From NCBI RefSeq assembly GCF_002102175.1, contig NZ_LQOX01000150.1, positions 1-64,000 on the forward strand: a stretch of DNA of 64,000 nt, in the 5' to 3' direction. The stretch comes from Mycobacterium gastri. Its GTDB lineage: Bacteria > Actinomycetota > Actinomycetes > Mycobacteriales > Mycobacteriaceae. This document shows, piece by piece, positions 26,463 through 34,813 of the stretch. The translations under genes were made by a program, and so were the position numbers. The notes under the pieces were generated by a model, which was given only the letters and a program-made list of their open reading frames with translations, was not told the origin of the DNA and made no database searches. Each line of letters opens with the position of its first letter. Position 1 is the first letter of the stretch.

Positions 26463-27848
26463 ATGGACATCGTACTTGGGGTATCAATAGAGCCCTCGGC
26501 AGTCCGCTTGGTGCTGATCGAAGGCGAAAACGCCGACGGTGCCACCGTCGAGGAAGAGAGCTTCGAGGTCGCCGGGTCGCAGGACTCGGCGAACTCGGCG
26601 AACTCGGCGGTGGCCGCCGAGGCGATTGCGGCCATTGTTGGCACCCGCCAGGGCGCGGCCGAGGGCGGCTACTGGTTGACATCGACCGGGGTGACGTGGA
26701 TCGACCCCGGTGGGGCTGCTGCGCTGCGTGACGAGCTTGCCGCCCGCGACATCGGAAGCGTCATGTTGGTGTCGCCGTTGCTCGCCGCGGCCGCCCTGGC
26801 ACAGACCGTCGGCGCCGCGCTCGACTACCAGCACATCGCGATGCTGTTCGTCGAGGCCGGCAGCGCGACGCTGGCAGTCGTCGACGTCACCGACGGCTCG
26901 ATCGTCGACCTGCATCGGCAGTCCCTTGGCGCCCACAGCGCCGTAGCGGCCGAACTGGCGCCGATGGTCTCCGGTCTCGACGCGGCGAGTTCACGGGCGG
27001 ACGGGGTGTTCCTGATCGGTTGCGGGGTCGACATCGTCCCGGTCAAGCCCGCGCTGGAAGCCGCGACATCGCTGGTGGTGAGCGTCCCCGAGGAGCCCGA
27101 CATGGCGCTGGCCCGCGGCGCGGCGCTGGCGTCGGCGAATGCGCCGCTCTTCGTGTCGTCGACGGCCGCGCTGGCCTACGCGCTGGACCCGGGCACCGGC
27201 GAAGTGAACCCGCGCGCCCTGAGCCCGACCTACCTGGACGTCAGTGCTCATGCCGACCCCGGGCAGGGCGCCCTAGCCTACAGCGCCCTCGACGAAGACG
27301 ACGACGAGATCGCTGCGCGGCGCCGGCCGGTGAGGCTGGTCGGTAGCGCCGTGGCCGCGGCGGCGGCCCTGGCGAGCGGGCTACTGGTGATCTCATCTGA
27401 TGTCCGGCCGACGGCTGCTCCGCAGCTCAGCCCACCCGAGGCCGCCGTCACCGTGCCCACGGTCCAGGCCCAGCCCGAGACACCGCCGCAGGCGCAGTTG
27501 CCTGCTCCGAGCCCTGCGCCGGCCGCGCCGCCACCGGAGGCGGCCCCGCCACCGGCCTCGCCGGCGCCGCCCCCGGCGGTTGCCCAGCCGCCCCCAACGG
27601 CGGTCAATGCGGCACCGCCGCCGGCGCCCCGTCGCGCGCCGACTCGCCAGGCGCCGGTGCAGGCCCCGCCACCGGCAGCGCCGGCGACCACGCCGCCGGC
27701 CGCGCCGCCGCCGGCGCCAGCGCCGGCACCGGAGGCGCCCCCGCCCAGCCCGATCGCGACGATGTACCTGCACGTCCCGTTCGTCACCATCCCGATTCCG
27801 ATCTACCCGCCGGCGCCACCGCCGCCCCCGCCCGAGCCGGGGCCGTAG
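26463..27848 (+). CDS. DUF7159-type actin-fold-like membrane protein with Pro-rich tail
   Basis: 461 residues from ATG 26463, which has GGGAGGG 7 bp upstream. N-terminal domain of about 280 residues starts MDIVLGVSIEPSAVRLVLIE, and contains VFLIGCGVDIVPVKPALEA and PEEPDMALARGAALASAN, which read like degraded Hsp70/actin motifs. A hydrophobic helix at about 292-312 is followed by an extremely Pro/Ala-rich tail that ends in LHVPFVTIPIPIYP, like the tail end of the preceding Rv0312-like protein. Not in this position in M. tuberculosis as I recall. A homologous gene lies at 40079 and a relic at 39592. Function unknown. Confidence 0.85.
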   Translation: MDIVLGVSIEPSAVRLVLIEGENADGATVEEESFEVAGSQDSANSANSAVAAEAIAAIVGTRQGAAEGGYWLTSTGVTWIDPGGAAALRDELAARDIGSVMLVSPLLAAAALAQTVGAALDYQHIAMLFVEAGSATLAVVDVTDGSIVDLHRQSLGAHSAVAAELAPMVSGLDAASSRADGVFLIGCGVDIVPVKPALEAATSLVVSVPEEPDMALARGAALASANAPLFVSSTAALAYALDPGTGEVNPRALSPTYLDVSAHADPGQGALAYSALDEDDDEIAARRRPVRLVGSAVAAAAALASGLLVISSDVRPTAAPQLSPPEAAVTVPTVQAQPETPPQAQLPAPSPAPAAPPPEAAPPPASPAPPPAVAQPPPTAVNAAPPPAPRRAPTRQAPVQAPPPAAPATTPPAAPPPAPAPAPEAPPPSPIATMYLHVPFVTIPIPIYPPAPPPPPPEPGP

Positions 27849-27915
27849 GCGGGTAGCGGATCGGGTCGACTGCCCGCACACTGGGCAGTAACCGGATGAA
27901 TTTCGAGGAGGTCGC

Positions 27916-28302
27916 GTGGGCAGCAACGGTCCGTTCGGATTCGACCCCGACGACTTCGATCGGGTGATCAGGGAAGGCAGCGAGGGTCTGCGCGACGCGT
28001 TCGAGCGGATCAACAGGTTCCTGACTGGCCCGGGCGACCGGTCGGGGTGGTCGATGATCTTCGAGGATCTGGGGCGGCGCAGGCGTCCGGCGCCGGAAAC
28101 CGCCGGCGAGGCCGGCGACGGGGTGTGGGCCATTTACACGGTGGACGCGGACGGCGGTGCCCGCGTCGAACAGGTGTATGCGACCGAACTGGATGCGCTG
28201 CGGGCCAACAAGGAAAACACCGACCCCAAGCGCAAGGTGCGTTTCTTGCCCTACGGCATCGCGGTCAGCGTCCTCGACGATCCCGCGGACGACCCGACGT
28301 AA
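27916..28302 (+). CDS. conserved hypothetical protein (Rv0313-like)
   Basis: 128 residues, the same length as Rv0313 and very close to it. It starts GTG 27916 with GAGGAGG upstream. The N-terminus (FGFDPDDFDRVIREGSEGLRDAFERI) is a charged helix and the C-terminal half (GVWAIYTVDADGGARVEQVYATELDALR) looks like a small alpha/beta domain. No function is known to me. It is translated in the same direction as the Rv0312-like and DUF7159 genes and may be co-transcribed with them. Confidence 0.88.
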   Translation: MGSNGPFGFDPDDFDRVIREGSEGLRDAFERINRFLTGPGDRSGWSMIFEDLGRRRRPAPETAGEAGDGVWAIYTVDADGGARVEQVYATELDALRANKENTDPKRKVRFLPYGIAVSVLDDPADDPT

Positions 28303-28306
28303 CTCC

Positions 28307-29056
28307 TCAGTCCTGCTGGACGACGTTCCCGCTGCCGGACTTGCTGACCTTCGGCGAGCCCGAGTGATACGTGACCTTGTTGTCGATGCCGGAGGCTTCG
28401 ATGGTGTCGACGGCGTCGACGGTGACGGTGTTCTCGATGCCCGAGACGGTCAGTCTTGCGCAATGGCCGGTGATGACGACCGTGTTGGACATCCCGCTGA
28501 TTTCGACGACGCTGTTGTTGCAGGCGAGTGTCTTGTTCTCGTTGAGGCCGGAGACGCTGAGGTTGCCGCCCGGCGGCGGCGCGGGTGACGTCGACGGACC
28601 GGCCGTCGGGGTCCGGGTCTTGCCGCCCGAGGGCGGCGGGACGGTCCCGGGTGGGCTGCTGATCGTCGGGAAGGTGGGGGTCAGGGTGGACAACGTGCGC
28701 GAAATGTGGCTTCCCGCATAGGCGACGATGCCACCGACCACGACCAGGATCCCGAGGACGAAGACCGCGGCCAAAATCCAGAACAGGCGGTTGCCCGACG
28801 ACGATCGCCGTGTGGCCCCCGGAAACGGCGCCTGATAGCCATAGGAGTCATACGACCCGTACGTCGACCCGTACGGAGGCGGCATCGGCGGTGGCGGCGG
28901 CACCGGGCCCGGCGGTACCGGGCCCGGCGGTGGGTAGGCCTGGTATGCGGAGCCGCCGGGCGGCTGCGAACTCCCCATTTCAGATGCGCGCGCCGCGTCG
29001 GCCAGCGGTTGCTCGAGCTGGCGGATCCGGGCTTCTGGGTCGTCCTCTGGATTCAT
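28307..29056 (-). CDS. DUF3060-containing membrane protein (Rv0314c-like)
   Basis: 249 residues. A Pro/Gly/Tyr-rich cytosolic N-terminus (YQAYPPPGPVPPGP) is followed by one transmembrane helix at about residues 92-115, a Pro/Thr-rich linker, and a C-terminal DUF3060 region of short beta repeats (VVEISGMSNTVVITGHC, VSGIENTVTVDAVD, ASGIDNKVTYHSG), which should form a small beta-helix outside the cell. The single Cys pair (ACNN and HCARL) could form a disulfide. About 30 residues longer than I recall for M. tuberculosis, in the Pro-rich part. Confidence 0.85.
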   Translation of the reverse strand: MNPEDDPEARIRQLEQPLADAARASEMGSSQPPGGSAYQAYPPPGPVPPGPVPPPPPMPPPYGSTYGSYDSYGYQAPFPGATRRSSSGNRLFWILAAVFVLGILVVVGGIVAYAGSHISRTLSTLTPTFPTISSPPGTVPPPSGGKTRTPTAGPSTSPAPPPGGNLSVSGLNENKTLACNNSVVEISGMSNTVVITGHCARLTVSGIENTVTVDAVDTIEASGIDNKVTYHSGSPKVSKSGSGNVVQQD

Positions 29057-29112
29057 GCACAGATGCTCCCATATCGGGATCTTGCCGAATAGGCCCGAAT
29101 AAGCTCGACACC

Positions 29113-30132
29113 GTGCCGGACCTGCCCAACCGCCAGATCGTGTTGCGCCGCCGCCCCACCGGGCTGGTCCAGCCCGACGACACCGAGCTGATCAGCACCC
29201 AAGCGCCCGCACCCGCGCCGGGCGAGGCGCTGCTGCGCACCACCTATGTGGGGATCGACGCGGCCGCCCGAACCTGGCTGGACGACCAGCCGGGCTATCT
29301 TCCGCCGGTGCGGCTGGGCGAGGTCATCCGGGCGGCCGGAATCGGTGAGGTCGTCGAAACACGTTGCGACGCTTACGCTGTCGGTGACGTCGTGACTACG
29401 CTGACCGGCTTTCAGGAGTATGTGATCATTCGCGACGACGTGTTCAGCACACCCATCCCGGGGGAGAGTGACCAGCTGGCGATCATGTCGGTGTACGGCC
29501 CGACCGGGGCCACCGCCTACTTCGGGATGACGGACATCGGCCGGCCCAAGCCGGGCGAGACGGTGGTGGTGTCGGCGGCGGCGGGCGCCACCGGATCGGT
29601 GGCCGGGCAGATCGCCAAGATCGCCGGAGCCCGGGTGGTGGGCATCGCCGGCGGGCCGCAGAAGTGCCGGGCGGTGGTCGAAGACTTCGGATTCGACGCG
29701 TGCATCGACTACCAGAGCGAGGATCTGGCCGCCGCCCTCAAAGCGCACTGCCCGCAGCGCGTCGACGTCTACTTCGACAACGTCGGCGGCCCCATCCTCG
29801 ACGCGGTGCTGGGCCGGCTCGCCCACAAGGCTCGGGTGGTGTTGTGCGGTGTCATCTCCAGTTACCTGACCGGCGAGCACCCGGGTCCGGCCAACTACGT
29901 CAACCTGATGTCCAAAAGCGCGCTCATGCAGGGGTTCAACACGCTCGAGCAGTGGGGCCGCTTCGACGAGGCGTTCGCCCACCTGCGCCAGTGGGAGGCC
30001 GAGGGGCGGCTCAAGCACCGGCAGACCATTTTCGACGGCATCGAGTCGTGCGTCGAGGCCCTCAACGGGCTGTTCACCGGGGCCAACATCGGCAAGACGC
30101 TGGTGCGGCTCAGCGAACCGGCCCTGGCCTGA
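29113..30132 (+). CDS. zinc-independent MDR-family NADP-dependent oxidoreductase
   Basis: 339 residues from GTG 29113. This is a medium-chain dehydrogenase/reductase of the prostaglandin-reductase/CurA type: no catalytic Zn ligands, NADP-binding motif AAAGATGSVAGQIAKIAGA, DVYFDNVGG and GVISSYL. It reduces activated double bonds in this family; the substrate here is unknown. It is divergent from the DUF3060 gene with 56 bp between starts. I do not recall a gene here in M. tuberculosis, so it is either an insertion or lost there. Confidence 0.88.
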   Translation: MPDLPNRQIVLRRRPTGLVQPDDTELISTQAPAPAPGEALLRTTYVGIDAAARTWLDDQPGYLPPVRLGEVIRAAGIGEVVETRCDAYAVGDVVTTLTGFQEYVIIRDDVFSTPIPGESDQLAIMSVYGPTGATAYFGMTDIGRPKPGETVVVSAAAGATGSVAGQIAKIAGARVVGIAGGPQKCRAVVEDFGFDACIDYQSEDLAAALKAHCPQRVDVYFDNVGGPILDAVLGRLAHKARVVLCGVISSYLTGEHPGPANYVNLMSKSALMQGFNTLEQWGRFDEAFAHLRQWEAEGRLKHRQTIFDGIESCVEALNGLFTGANIGKTLVRLSEPALA

Positions 30133-30307
30133 GTCTCGGCGCGGTCGGCAACCCACGAAAGATAATGCGGCGCTTGGTATTTCGTTAGCTAGCGATCGCG
30201 CCGCGTGACCGAGCGGCGGCCCCGCTCGGTCACCGCACCGGCCTGGACGCGAAGCGACAAGGGGTCGCCCAAAGTCAGCGCGACCGAAAGTGAGCTGCTA
30301 TCGTCCC

Positions 30308-31189
30308 ATGCTTATGCCCGAGATTGACCGTCGCCGACTGGTGATGATGGCCGGATTCGGCGCGCTGGCGGCCGCGATCCCGGCCCCCACAGCCCTGGCC
30401 GCCCCGTCTCCTCCGGCTGGGCCGGCGAGTCCGACGCCTTTGGCCCCGGCCGCGGGAGCAACCGGTGGATTCCTCTTTCACGACGAGTTCGACGGCCCGG
30501 CCGGCTCGGCCCCCAATCCGTCGAAGTGGGCCGTGTCGAACCACCGGACGCCGATCAGGAACCCCGTCGGGTTCGACCAGCCCCAATTTTGGGGGCAGTA
30601 CCGCGACAGCCGCCAGAACGTGTTCCTGGACGGCAACTCCAACCTGGTGTTGCGCGCCACCCGGGACGGCAACGAATACTTCGGCGGACTGGTCCACGGC
30701 CTGTGGCGGGGCGGCATCGGAACCACCTGGGAAGCCCGGATCAAGTTCAACTGCCTGGCGCCGGGTATGTGGCCCGCCTGGTGGCTGTCCAACGACGACC
30801 CCGGCCGCAGCGGCGAGGTCGACCTGATCGAGTGGTACGGCAACGGCACCTGGCCGTCGGGAACCACCGTCCACGCGAACCCGGACGGCACGGCATTCGA
30901 GACCTGCCCGATGGGTGTGGACGGCGGCTGGCACAACTGGCGGGTCACGTGGAATCCGAGCGGCATGTATTTCTGGCTGGACTATGCCGACGGCGTGCAG
31001 CCGTACTTCACTGTTGCGGCATCCGGTATCGAGAATTTGGACGAGCCCATCCGTGAGTGGCCGTTCAACGACCCCGACTACACGATGTTCCCGGTTCTCA
31101 ATCTTGCCGTCGGTGGTTCCGGTGGCGGCGATCCGGCGGCCGGCACCTACCCGCAGGAGATGCTCGTCGACTGGGTCCGCGTCTTCTAG
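30308..31189 (+). CDS. secreted GH16 beta-1,3-glucanase-like protein (Rv0315-like)
   Basis: 293 residues (Rv0315 about 294). The N-terminus has RRRLVMMAGFGALAAAI, a Tat-like signal followed by a Pro/Ala linker. The catalytic GH16 motif is intact: GEVDLIEWYG with Glu170, Asp172 and Glu175. WRVTWNPSGMYFWLDYAD and the C-terminal MLVDWVRVF complete the jelly-roll. It should hydrolyse beta-1,3-glucans or related polysaccharides outside the cell; the M. tuberculosis protein is known as an immunogenic exported protein. Confidence 0.93.
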   Translation: MLMPEIDRRRLVMMAGFGALAAAIPAPTALAAPSPPAGPASPTPLAPAAGATGGFLFHDEFDGPAGSAPNPSKWAVSNHRTPIRNPVGFDQPQFWGQYRDSRQNVFLDGNSNLVLRATRDGNEYFGGLVHGLWRGGIGTTWEARIKFNCLAPGMWPAWWLSNDDPGRSGEVDLIEWYGNGTWPSGTTVHANPDGTAFETCPMGVDGGWHNWRVTWNPSGMYFWLDYADGVQPYFTVAASGIENLDEPIREWPFNDPDYTMFPVLNLAVGGSGGGDPAAGTYPQEMLVDWVRVF

Positions 31190-31248
31190 GGCACCACGCT
31201 CCGGGGTCACCCCGAATAGCCCTCGGCACGGCTTGCCCGGGAGACAGC

Positions 31249-31863
31249 ATGGAATTTCTGGTCACCATGACCACCCGCATTCCGGAGGGCACGTCCGCTG
31301 ACGAGGTCAACGAGGTCCGCGCTCGTGAGGCCGCGCACGCCCGCGAGCTCGCGGCCCGGGGAAGCCTGCTTCGGCTGTGGCGCCCGCCGGTTCGGCCCAG
31401 CGAATGGCGCACGCTAGGGCTTTTCGCCGCCGACGACTTCGAACGCCTCGAGCCTTTGCTCGCCTCGATGCCACTGCGGATCTGGCGCACCGACCAGGTC
31501 TGCGAGCTCGGCTGCCATCCCGACGACCCGCCCGGCGCGGGGATAACTCCCCGGCCCGGCAAGGGACCGGAGTTCTTGATCGCGATGACCGTCACGGTGC
31601 CGCCGGGCACGGCGGCGCACGTCGTCGACGACGCCGTGGCCCGCCAGGCCCGTCGCGCGCGTGACCTGGCCGAGGCTGGACACCTGGTGCGGCTCTGGAC
31701 GCTGCCCGACGGGCCGGACGGCCCGTGCATGGTGGGTCTGTGGCGGGCCCGTGATCCCGGCGAGCTGATGGCCCTGCTGGAATCGCTGCCGCTGTCGGGA
31801 TGGATGACCATCGAGACCACGCCGCTGAGCCCGCATCCCAACGACCCGATCCGGTTACGGTGA
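31249..31863 (+). CDS. two-domain muconolactone-isomerase-family protein (Rv0316-like)
   Basis: 204 residues, the length of Rv0316. It has two tandem ferredoxin-like muconolactone isomerase domains: first MEFLVTMTTRIPEGTSADEV ... RLWRPP, second EFLIAMTVTVPPGTAAHVV ... VRLWTLP. Each has the PEGT/PPGT turn and a CHPxDP or HPNDP ending. The usual enzyme is one domain acting as a decamer; the fused duplication may work differently, and no catechol pathway genes are nearby. Confidence 0.87.
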   Translation: MEFLVTMTTRIPEGTSADEVNEVRAREAAHARELAARGSLLRLWRPPVRPSEWRTLGLFAADDFERLEPLLASMPLRIWRTDQVCELGCHPDDPPGAGITPRPGKGPEFLIAMTVTVPPGTAAHVVDDAVARQARRARDLAEAGHLVRLWTLPDGPDGPCMVGLWRARDPGELMALLESLPLSGWMTIETTPLSPHPNDPIRLR

Positions 31864-31903
31864 CCGGCGTCAGGGTGGGCTGAGTGAACAGGTGGCCCCG
31901 GCC

Positions 31904-32099
31904 TCAGATCTGGATGCCGCGGGTGGCCAGGGTCGGGACCAGCTCCAGCGCGCACCGAACCGTCTTGGTCGGCCCGTCGAAGAGCGCGAAGACAAGGGTC
32001 AAAGGTGGCACTCTCGATGGTGAGTTCGATGTGGACGCGGTCACCGTCGACCCGCGTCACGACACCAGGAACCAGCGGATCGGCAATCCGGACGTCAAG
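31904..32099 (-). pseudogene. possible frameshifted small gene after the diiron oxygenase
   Basis: On the minus strand, immediately after the stop of the diiron protein, one frame reads LDVRIADPLVPGVVTRVDG ... ELTIESATFD and, one base out, TLVFALFDGPTKTVRCALE ... ending GIQI with a stop at 31904. The two halves together look like one short beta-rich protein broken by a single frameshift near 31995. No family is recognised. Confidence 0.3.
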
Positions 32100-33200
32100 T
32101 TAGCTCGCGCCCGCGGCAATCACCTGGTCCACCTCGAGGGCCCGGCTGGCCATCTCGGCGTGGGCCTTTTCCAGCGCCTCGGCCTGATCCTCGTCGGCCT
32201 TGATCAGCGCCTCGATGTCGAAGCCGGCCATGTCGTGAACACCCATGTCCCTGAAGGCTTTCTGCACCTTGTCGCCCCACAGCCCGATGTCCTTGACGAT
32301 CGGCACGATGCGGCTGAACAGGTGCGAGCGGAACTGGATCATCAGCGGCGACCTCTCGACCCACGCGGCGCACTCTTGGACGTCCATGCCGAGGGTCTCG
32401 AAGACCTCCTCGCCGCGGAACCGGTCGCGCATCAGGTAGCAGGCGTCCACCACGAACTCTTCACGCTCGTCCCGTTCGGCCTCGGTCAGTGCGGAGTAGT
32501 AGTCCTTCAGCGAGATCCGGCCGAATGCGACGTGTCGGGCCTCGTCCTGCATGACGTAGGCCAGCAATTGCTTGGCCAGCGAGTCTGGCGGCGCCATGTC
32601 ACGCAGCACCCCGAAGGCGGCCAGTGCCAGCCCTTCGATGAGGACCTGCATGCCGAGGTAGGGCATGTCCCAGCGGGCGTCGCGCAGGGTGTCGTCCAGC
32701 AGTGCGGTCAGGTGCTTGTTGATCGGGTAGACCAGACCGACCTTCTCCTGCAGGAATCGCGAGAACGTCTCGACATGCCGGGCCTCGTCCATGGTCTGGG
32801 TGGCTGCATAGAACTTCGCGTCCAGATCCGGGACGACCTCGACGATCTTGGCCGCGCACACCATGGCCCCCTGCTCGCCGTGCAGGAACTGCGAGAACTG
32901 CCAGGCCTGGAAGTGCTGGCGCATCTCGGCGCGCCGGGCTTCGTCTGCTGAGTCCCACATCGGGCTGCCGAACAGCGGATGGAACTCGTCGGGCAATCCG
33001 ACAGGATTGTGCGGGTCGACATCGTGCGCCCAGTCGATGCGCAACTGGGTATCCCACTGCTTGTCCTTTCCCTTCTGGTACAGGGAAAGGAGCCGGGCAC
33101 GCCCGTCGTCGTACTCCCAGGTGAAGCGCGCGTCACCGATGCTGGGGACCTCCCACGAGTACGGCTCGGGCACGTCGGTGTACCTGTCCCTGGTGGTCAT
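32100..33200 (-). CDS. ferritin-like diiron oxygenase family protein
   Basis: 366 residues with a complete ferritin/R2-type diiron ligand set in the right order: Glu109, Glu139-x2-His142 (DEARHVETF), Glu189, and Glu220-x2-His223 (DEARHVAFG). This is the pattern of bacterial diiron oxygenases and R2-like ligand-binding oxidases. The substrate is unknown; relatives act as N-oxygenases or hydroxylases. ATG 33200. No electron-donor gene is adjacent. I do not recall this gene at this place in M. tuberculosis, where glpQ2 lies instead. Confidence 0.85.
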   Translation of the reverse strand: MTTRDRYTDVPEPYSWEVPSIGDARFTWEYDDGRARLLSLYQKGKDKQWDTQLRIDWAHDVDPHNPVGLPDEFHPLFGSPMWDSADEARRAEMRQHFQAWQFSQFLHGEQGAMVCAAKIVEVVPDLDAKFYAATQTMDEARHVETFSRFLQEKVGLVYPINKHLTALLDDTLRDARWDMPYLGMQVLIEGLALAAFGVLRDMAPPDSLAKQLLAYVMQDEARHVAFGRISLKDYYSALTEAERDEREEFVVDACYLMRDRFRGEEVFETLGMDVQECAAWVERSPLMIQFRSHLFSRIVPIVKDIGLWGDKVQKAFRDMGVHDMAGFDIEALIKADEDQAEALEKAHAEMASRALEVDQVIAAGAS

Positions 33201-33635
33201 GAGCTGCAGCCTCTCTGCCTCCGGTGTGACCGGTGGTCATATGACGCTTATCACATTGCACCCGCGTTCGGTAGCGCGTCAACCCTGAACGGCCCACGAA
33301 ACAAAGGCCTCGTTCGGGGCACGAAGAGTTCTCATCGCATCCCGGTCATGTGAAAGAAGAGGGCGCTGCTCACCGCCGATCGTCTGGCGCGGTCTCGGGC
33401 TCACGCCGTGAACTCCACGCAACAGAATTTTCTGCGTTGAGCACCAGGTCAGGGGCTCACCCACGGCCTGGCGCTCCAAGGTGATGGCACCAGATCCGTT
33501 CAGTTGCTAAGCGGACGTCCTCAAATTTTGTTCCGCCGCTCGCACACGGCCACAGCGTCAGTTCGGGGTACTGGCGGGCTAGCGGTAGCGGCCGCGAGTC
33601 GAACCTCAGTTCAGCAATACGGTCAGGAAGACGTG
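33201..33635. other. intergenic region left of the integrative element
   Basis: About 435 bp. I find no supported gene on either strand. The first 60 bp would hold the promoter of the diiron oxygenase. The rest is chromosomal DNA up to the att site; M. tuberculosis has glpQ2 between the Rv0316 and ZIP-transporter homologues, and no glpQ2 sequence is recognisable here. Confidence 0.5.
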
Positions 33636-33678
33636 GAGCCGATGACGGGAATCGAACCCGCGTATTCAGCTTGGGAAG
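33636..33678. repeat. attL: displaced tRNA-Gly 3' half
   Basis: Identical over 43 bp to 37019-37061, the right att site. It covers the tRNA 3' end, T-arm and the anticodon stem up to the loop (minus-strand sense). Beyond it the sequence no longer fits a tRNA, so this is not a second tRNA gene. Confidence 0.9.
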
Positions 33679-33894
33679 TATTTTCGACCCGTCTACCGGG
33701 TGTTATGGGGTTCTACCGGGTTAGGTCTCCAGCGCCGGATTGCGCTCCCGCACAGCGGGATTCAGTCAATGCGAGTCAATGACAATCCACTACCGTCTGG
33801 GCGGTTTTGGCGGTGAGTTTCGGGCGAGATGTGTCAACGTCGTGTCATCGAGGGTGGCAGGAACCATGGCCTGACCTGGGGCACCGCCACCCCT
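33679..33894. repeat. att-proximal direct repeats and integrase-tail relic
   Basis: Just inside attL are two pairs of short direct repeats: TCTACCGGGT at 33692 and 33712, and AGTCAATG at 33764 and 33774. These resemble arm-type integrase binding sites. At 33830-33847 an 18-bp sequence, TGTGTCAACGTCGTGTCA, repeats exactly at 36951-36968 in the integrase tail, and the frame around it reads SFGRDVSTSCHR against SFEQVVSTSCHR, so it is a diverged second integrase C-terminus. Confidence 0.55.
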
Positions 33895-34143
33895 TCACCG
33901 CACCGCTGCCGGGCCAGCCAGCACCGCGTACGACGTCGACAGCGGCGGCGCGTAGGTCACCGCGTCGCACGCACAGCGCCACGTGGTGTGCCCGCCGCAC
34001 GAACACGGCTGGTGTCCGACGAGCACCCGCCCACGCGCCAGCCGGTGCCCACGCGGGCAGTGCGTCGGCGGGCGGACCATCCAGGTGCCGTCGGTGCAGC
34101 GGACCAACTCGCCGACCGAAGGCATGGGATTTAGGGCCATCAT
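33895..34143 (-). CDS. small zinc-ribbon-like hypothetical protein
   Basis: About 82 residues from ATG 34143 (MMALNPMPSVGELVRC); the frame is open to 34194. Cys/His pairs HCPRGH and PCSCGGHTTWRCACD suggest a small zinc ribbon. Similar proteins with the CPxGH ... VLVGHxxCSCGGHTTW pattern and a C-terminal GPAAVR are, as I remember, common in mycobacterial prophages and islands. Function unknown. It is probably cargo of the element. Confidence 0.6.
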   Translation of the reverse strand: MMALNPMPSVGELVRCTDGTWMVRPPTHCPRGHRLARGRVLVGHQPCSCGGHTTWRCACDAVTYAPPLSTSYAVLAGPAAVR

Positions 34144-34214
34144 TCCAGCGGCCAGACAGTCGCGAGAAGCACCACCCAGATGATCGCCAGCCAAAGGACC
34201 GATCAGAAGATGCG

Positions 34215-34799
34215 CTAAGTGGTGCGCCGAGGGAGACCCACCGTCGGAGGCGGGATCAGCCGCCGCGCCTCGGCGGCGAAATTCGGCACCTGCGTGCCGA
34301 GCGCATCGAGGATCTGGTGGGCCGTGAACGGTGGATTGCCGTAGTCGGCCACCATTCCCAGGATGGCCGACAGGGTCGCGTCCTCATAGAGGTCGATCTG
34401 GTCGAGTAGGAAGTCATCGGGGTGGCGCACCTCGATGTGGTAGGGATCGACGGCCTTGCGTGGAAAGTGTTTGTCGTTGCTCGTGACGATCACTTCGGCG
34501 TGTTCGCGGACGGCGGCGGCGAGGACATGCCGGTCTTTTTTGTCGTTACGCATCACGCCGATCAGATCCTGATAGCCCGTGACCTCGGCGTCAACGAAGT
34601 GGTCCCGCATCGTGTTTAACCGCTTGTCAGCCAGCTCAGGCGCAACGTTCAAGCGCTTAATCATGGTGCGCCGTGTTTCGGCAAGGATGTCCTCGGACCA
34701 CAGCGGCCGGTAGATGCCCTGGTCTGCCAGGCGCAGCAGAAAGTCGGCAAGCGGCATCGGGGCGAGCACACAAGCGTCCAACAACACTGGGAACGCCAT
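34215..34799 (-). CDS. PIN-domain toxin
   Basis: 194 residues. The PIN ribonuclease domain begins MAFPVLLDACVLAP (Asp8 is the first acidic residue), with further acidic positions in SEDILAETRR, KDRHVLAAAV and TSNDKHFP. PIN toxins cleave RNA with Mg2+/Mn2+. About 50 extra C-terminal residues follow the domain. The gene is 14 bp downstream of the HTH gene in the same direction, the usual antitoxin-toxin order. This belongs to the longer PIN class rather than the typical 130-residue VapC. Confidence 0.85.
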   Translation of the reverse strand: MAFPVLLDACVLAPMPLADFLLRLADQGIYRPLWSEDILAETRRTMIKRLNVAPELADKRLNTMRDHFVDAEVTGYQDLIGVMRNDKKDRHVLAAAVREHAEVIVTSNDKHFPRKAVDPYHIEVRHPDDFLLDQIDLYEDATLSAILGMVADYGNPPFTAHQILDALGTQVPNFAAEARRLIPPPTVGLPRRTT

Positions 34800-34813
34800 G
34801 CTTGCTTAATCCC

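Noticed and set aside
31884..32951. 355-codon plus-strand frame opposite the diiron oxygenase
   Set aside because: The oxygenase has all diiron ligands in order; the opposite frame has no recognisable domain.
33636..33678. second tRNA-Gly gene
   Set aside because: Only the 3' half is present; past the anticodon loop the sequence cannot form the anticodon stem, D-arm or acceptor partner. It is an att site.
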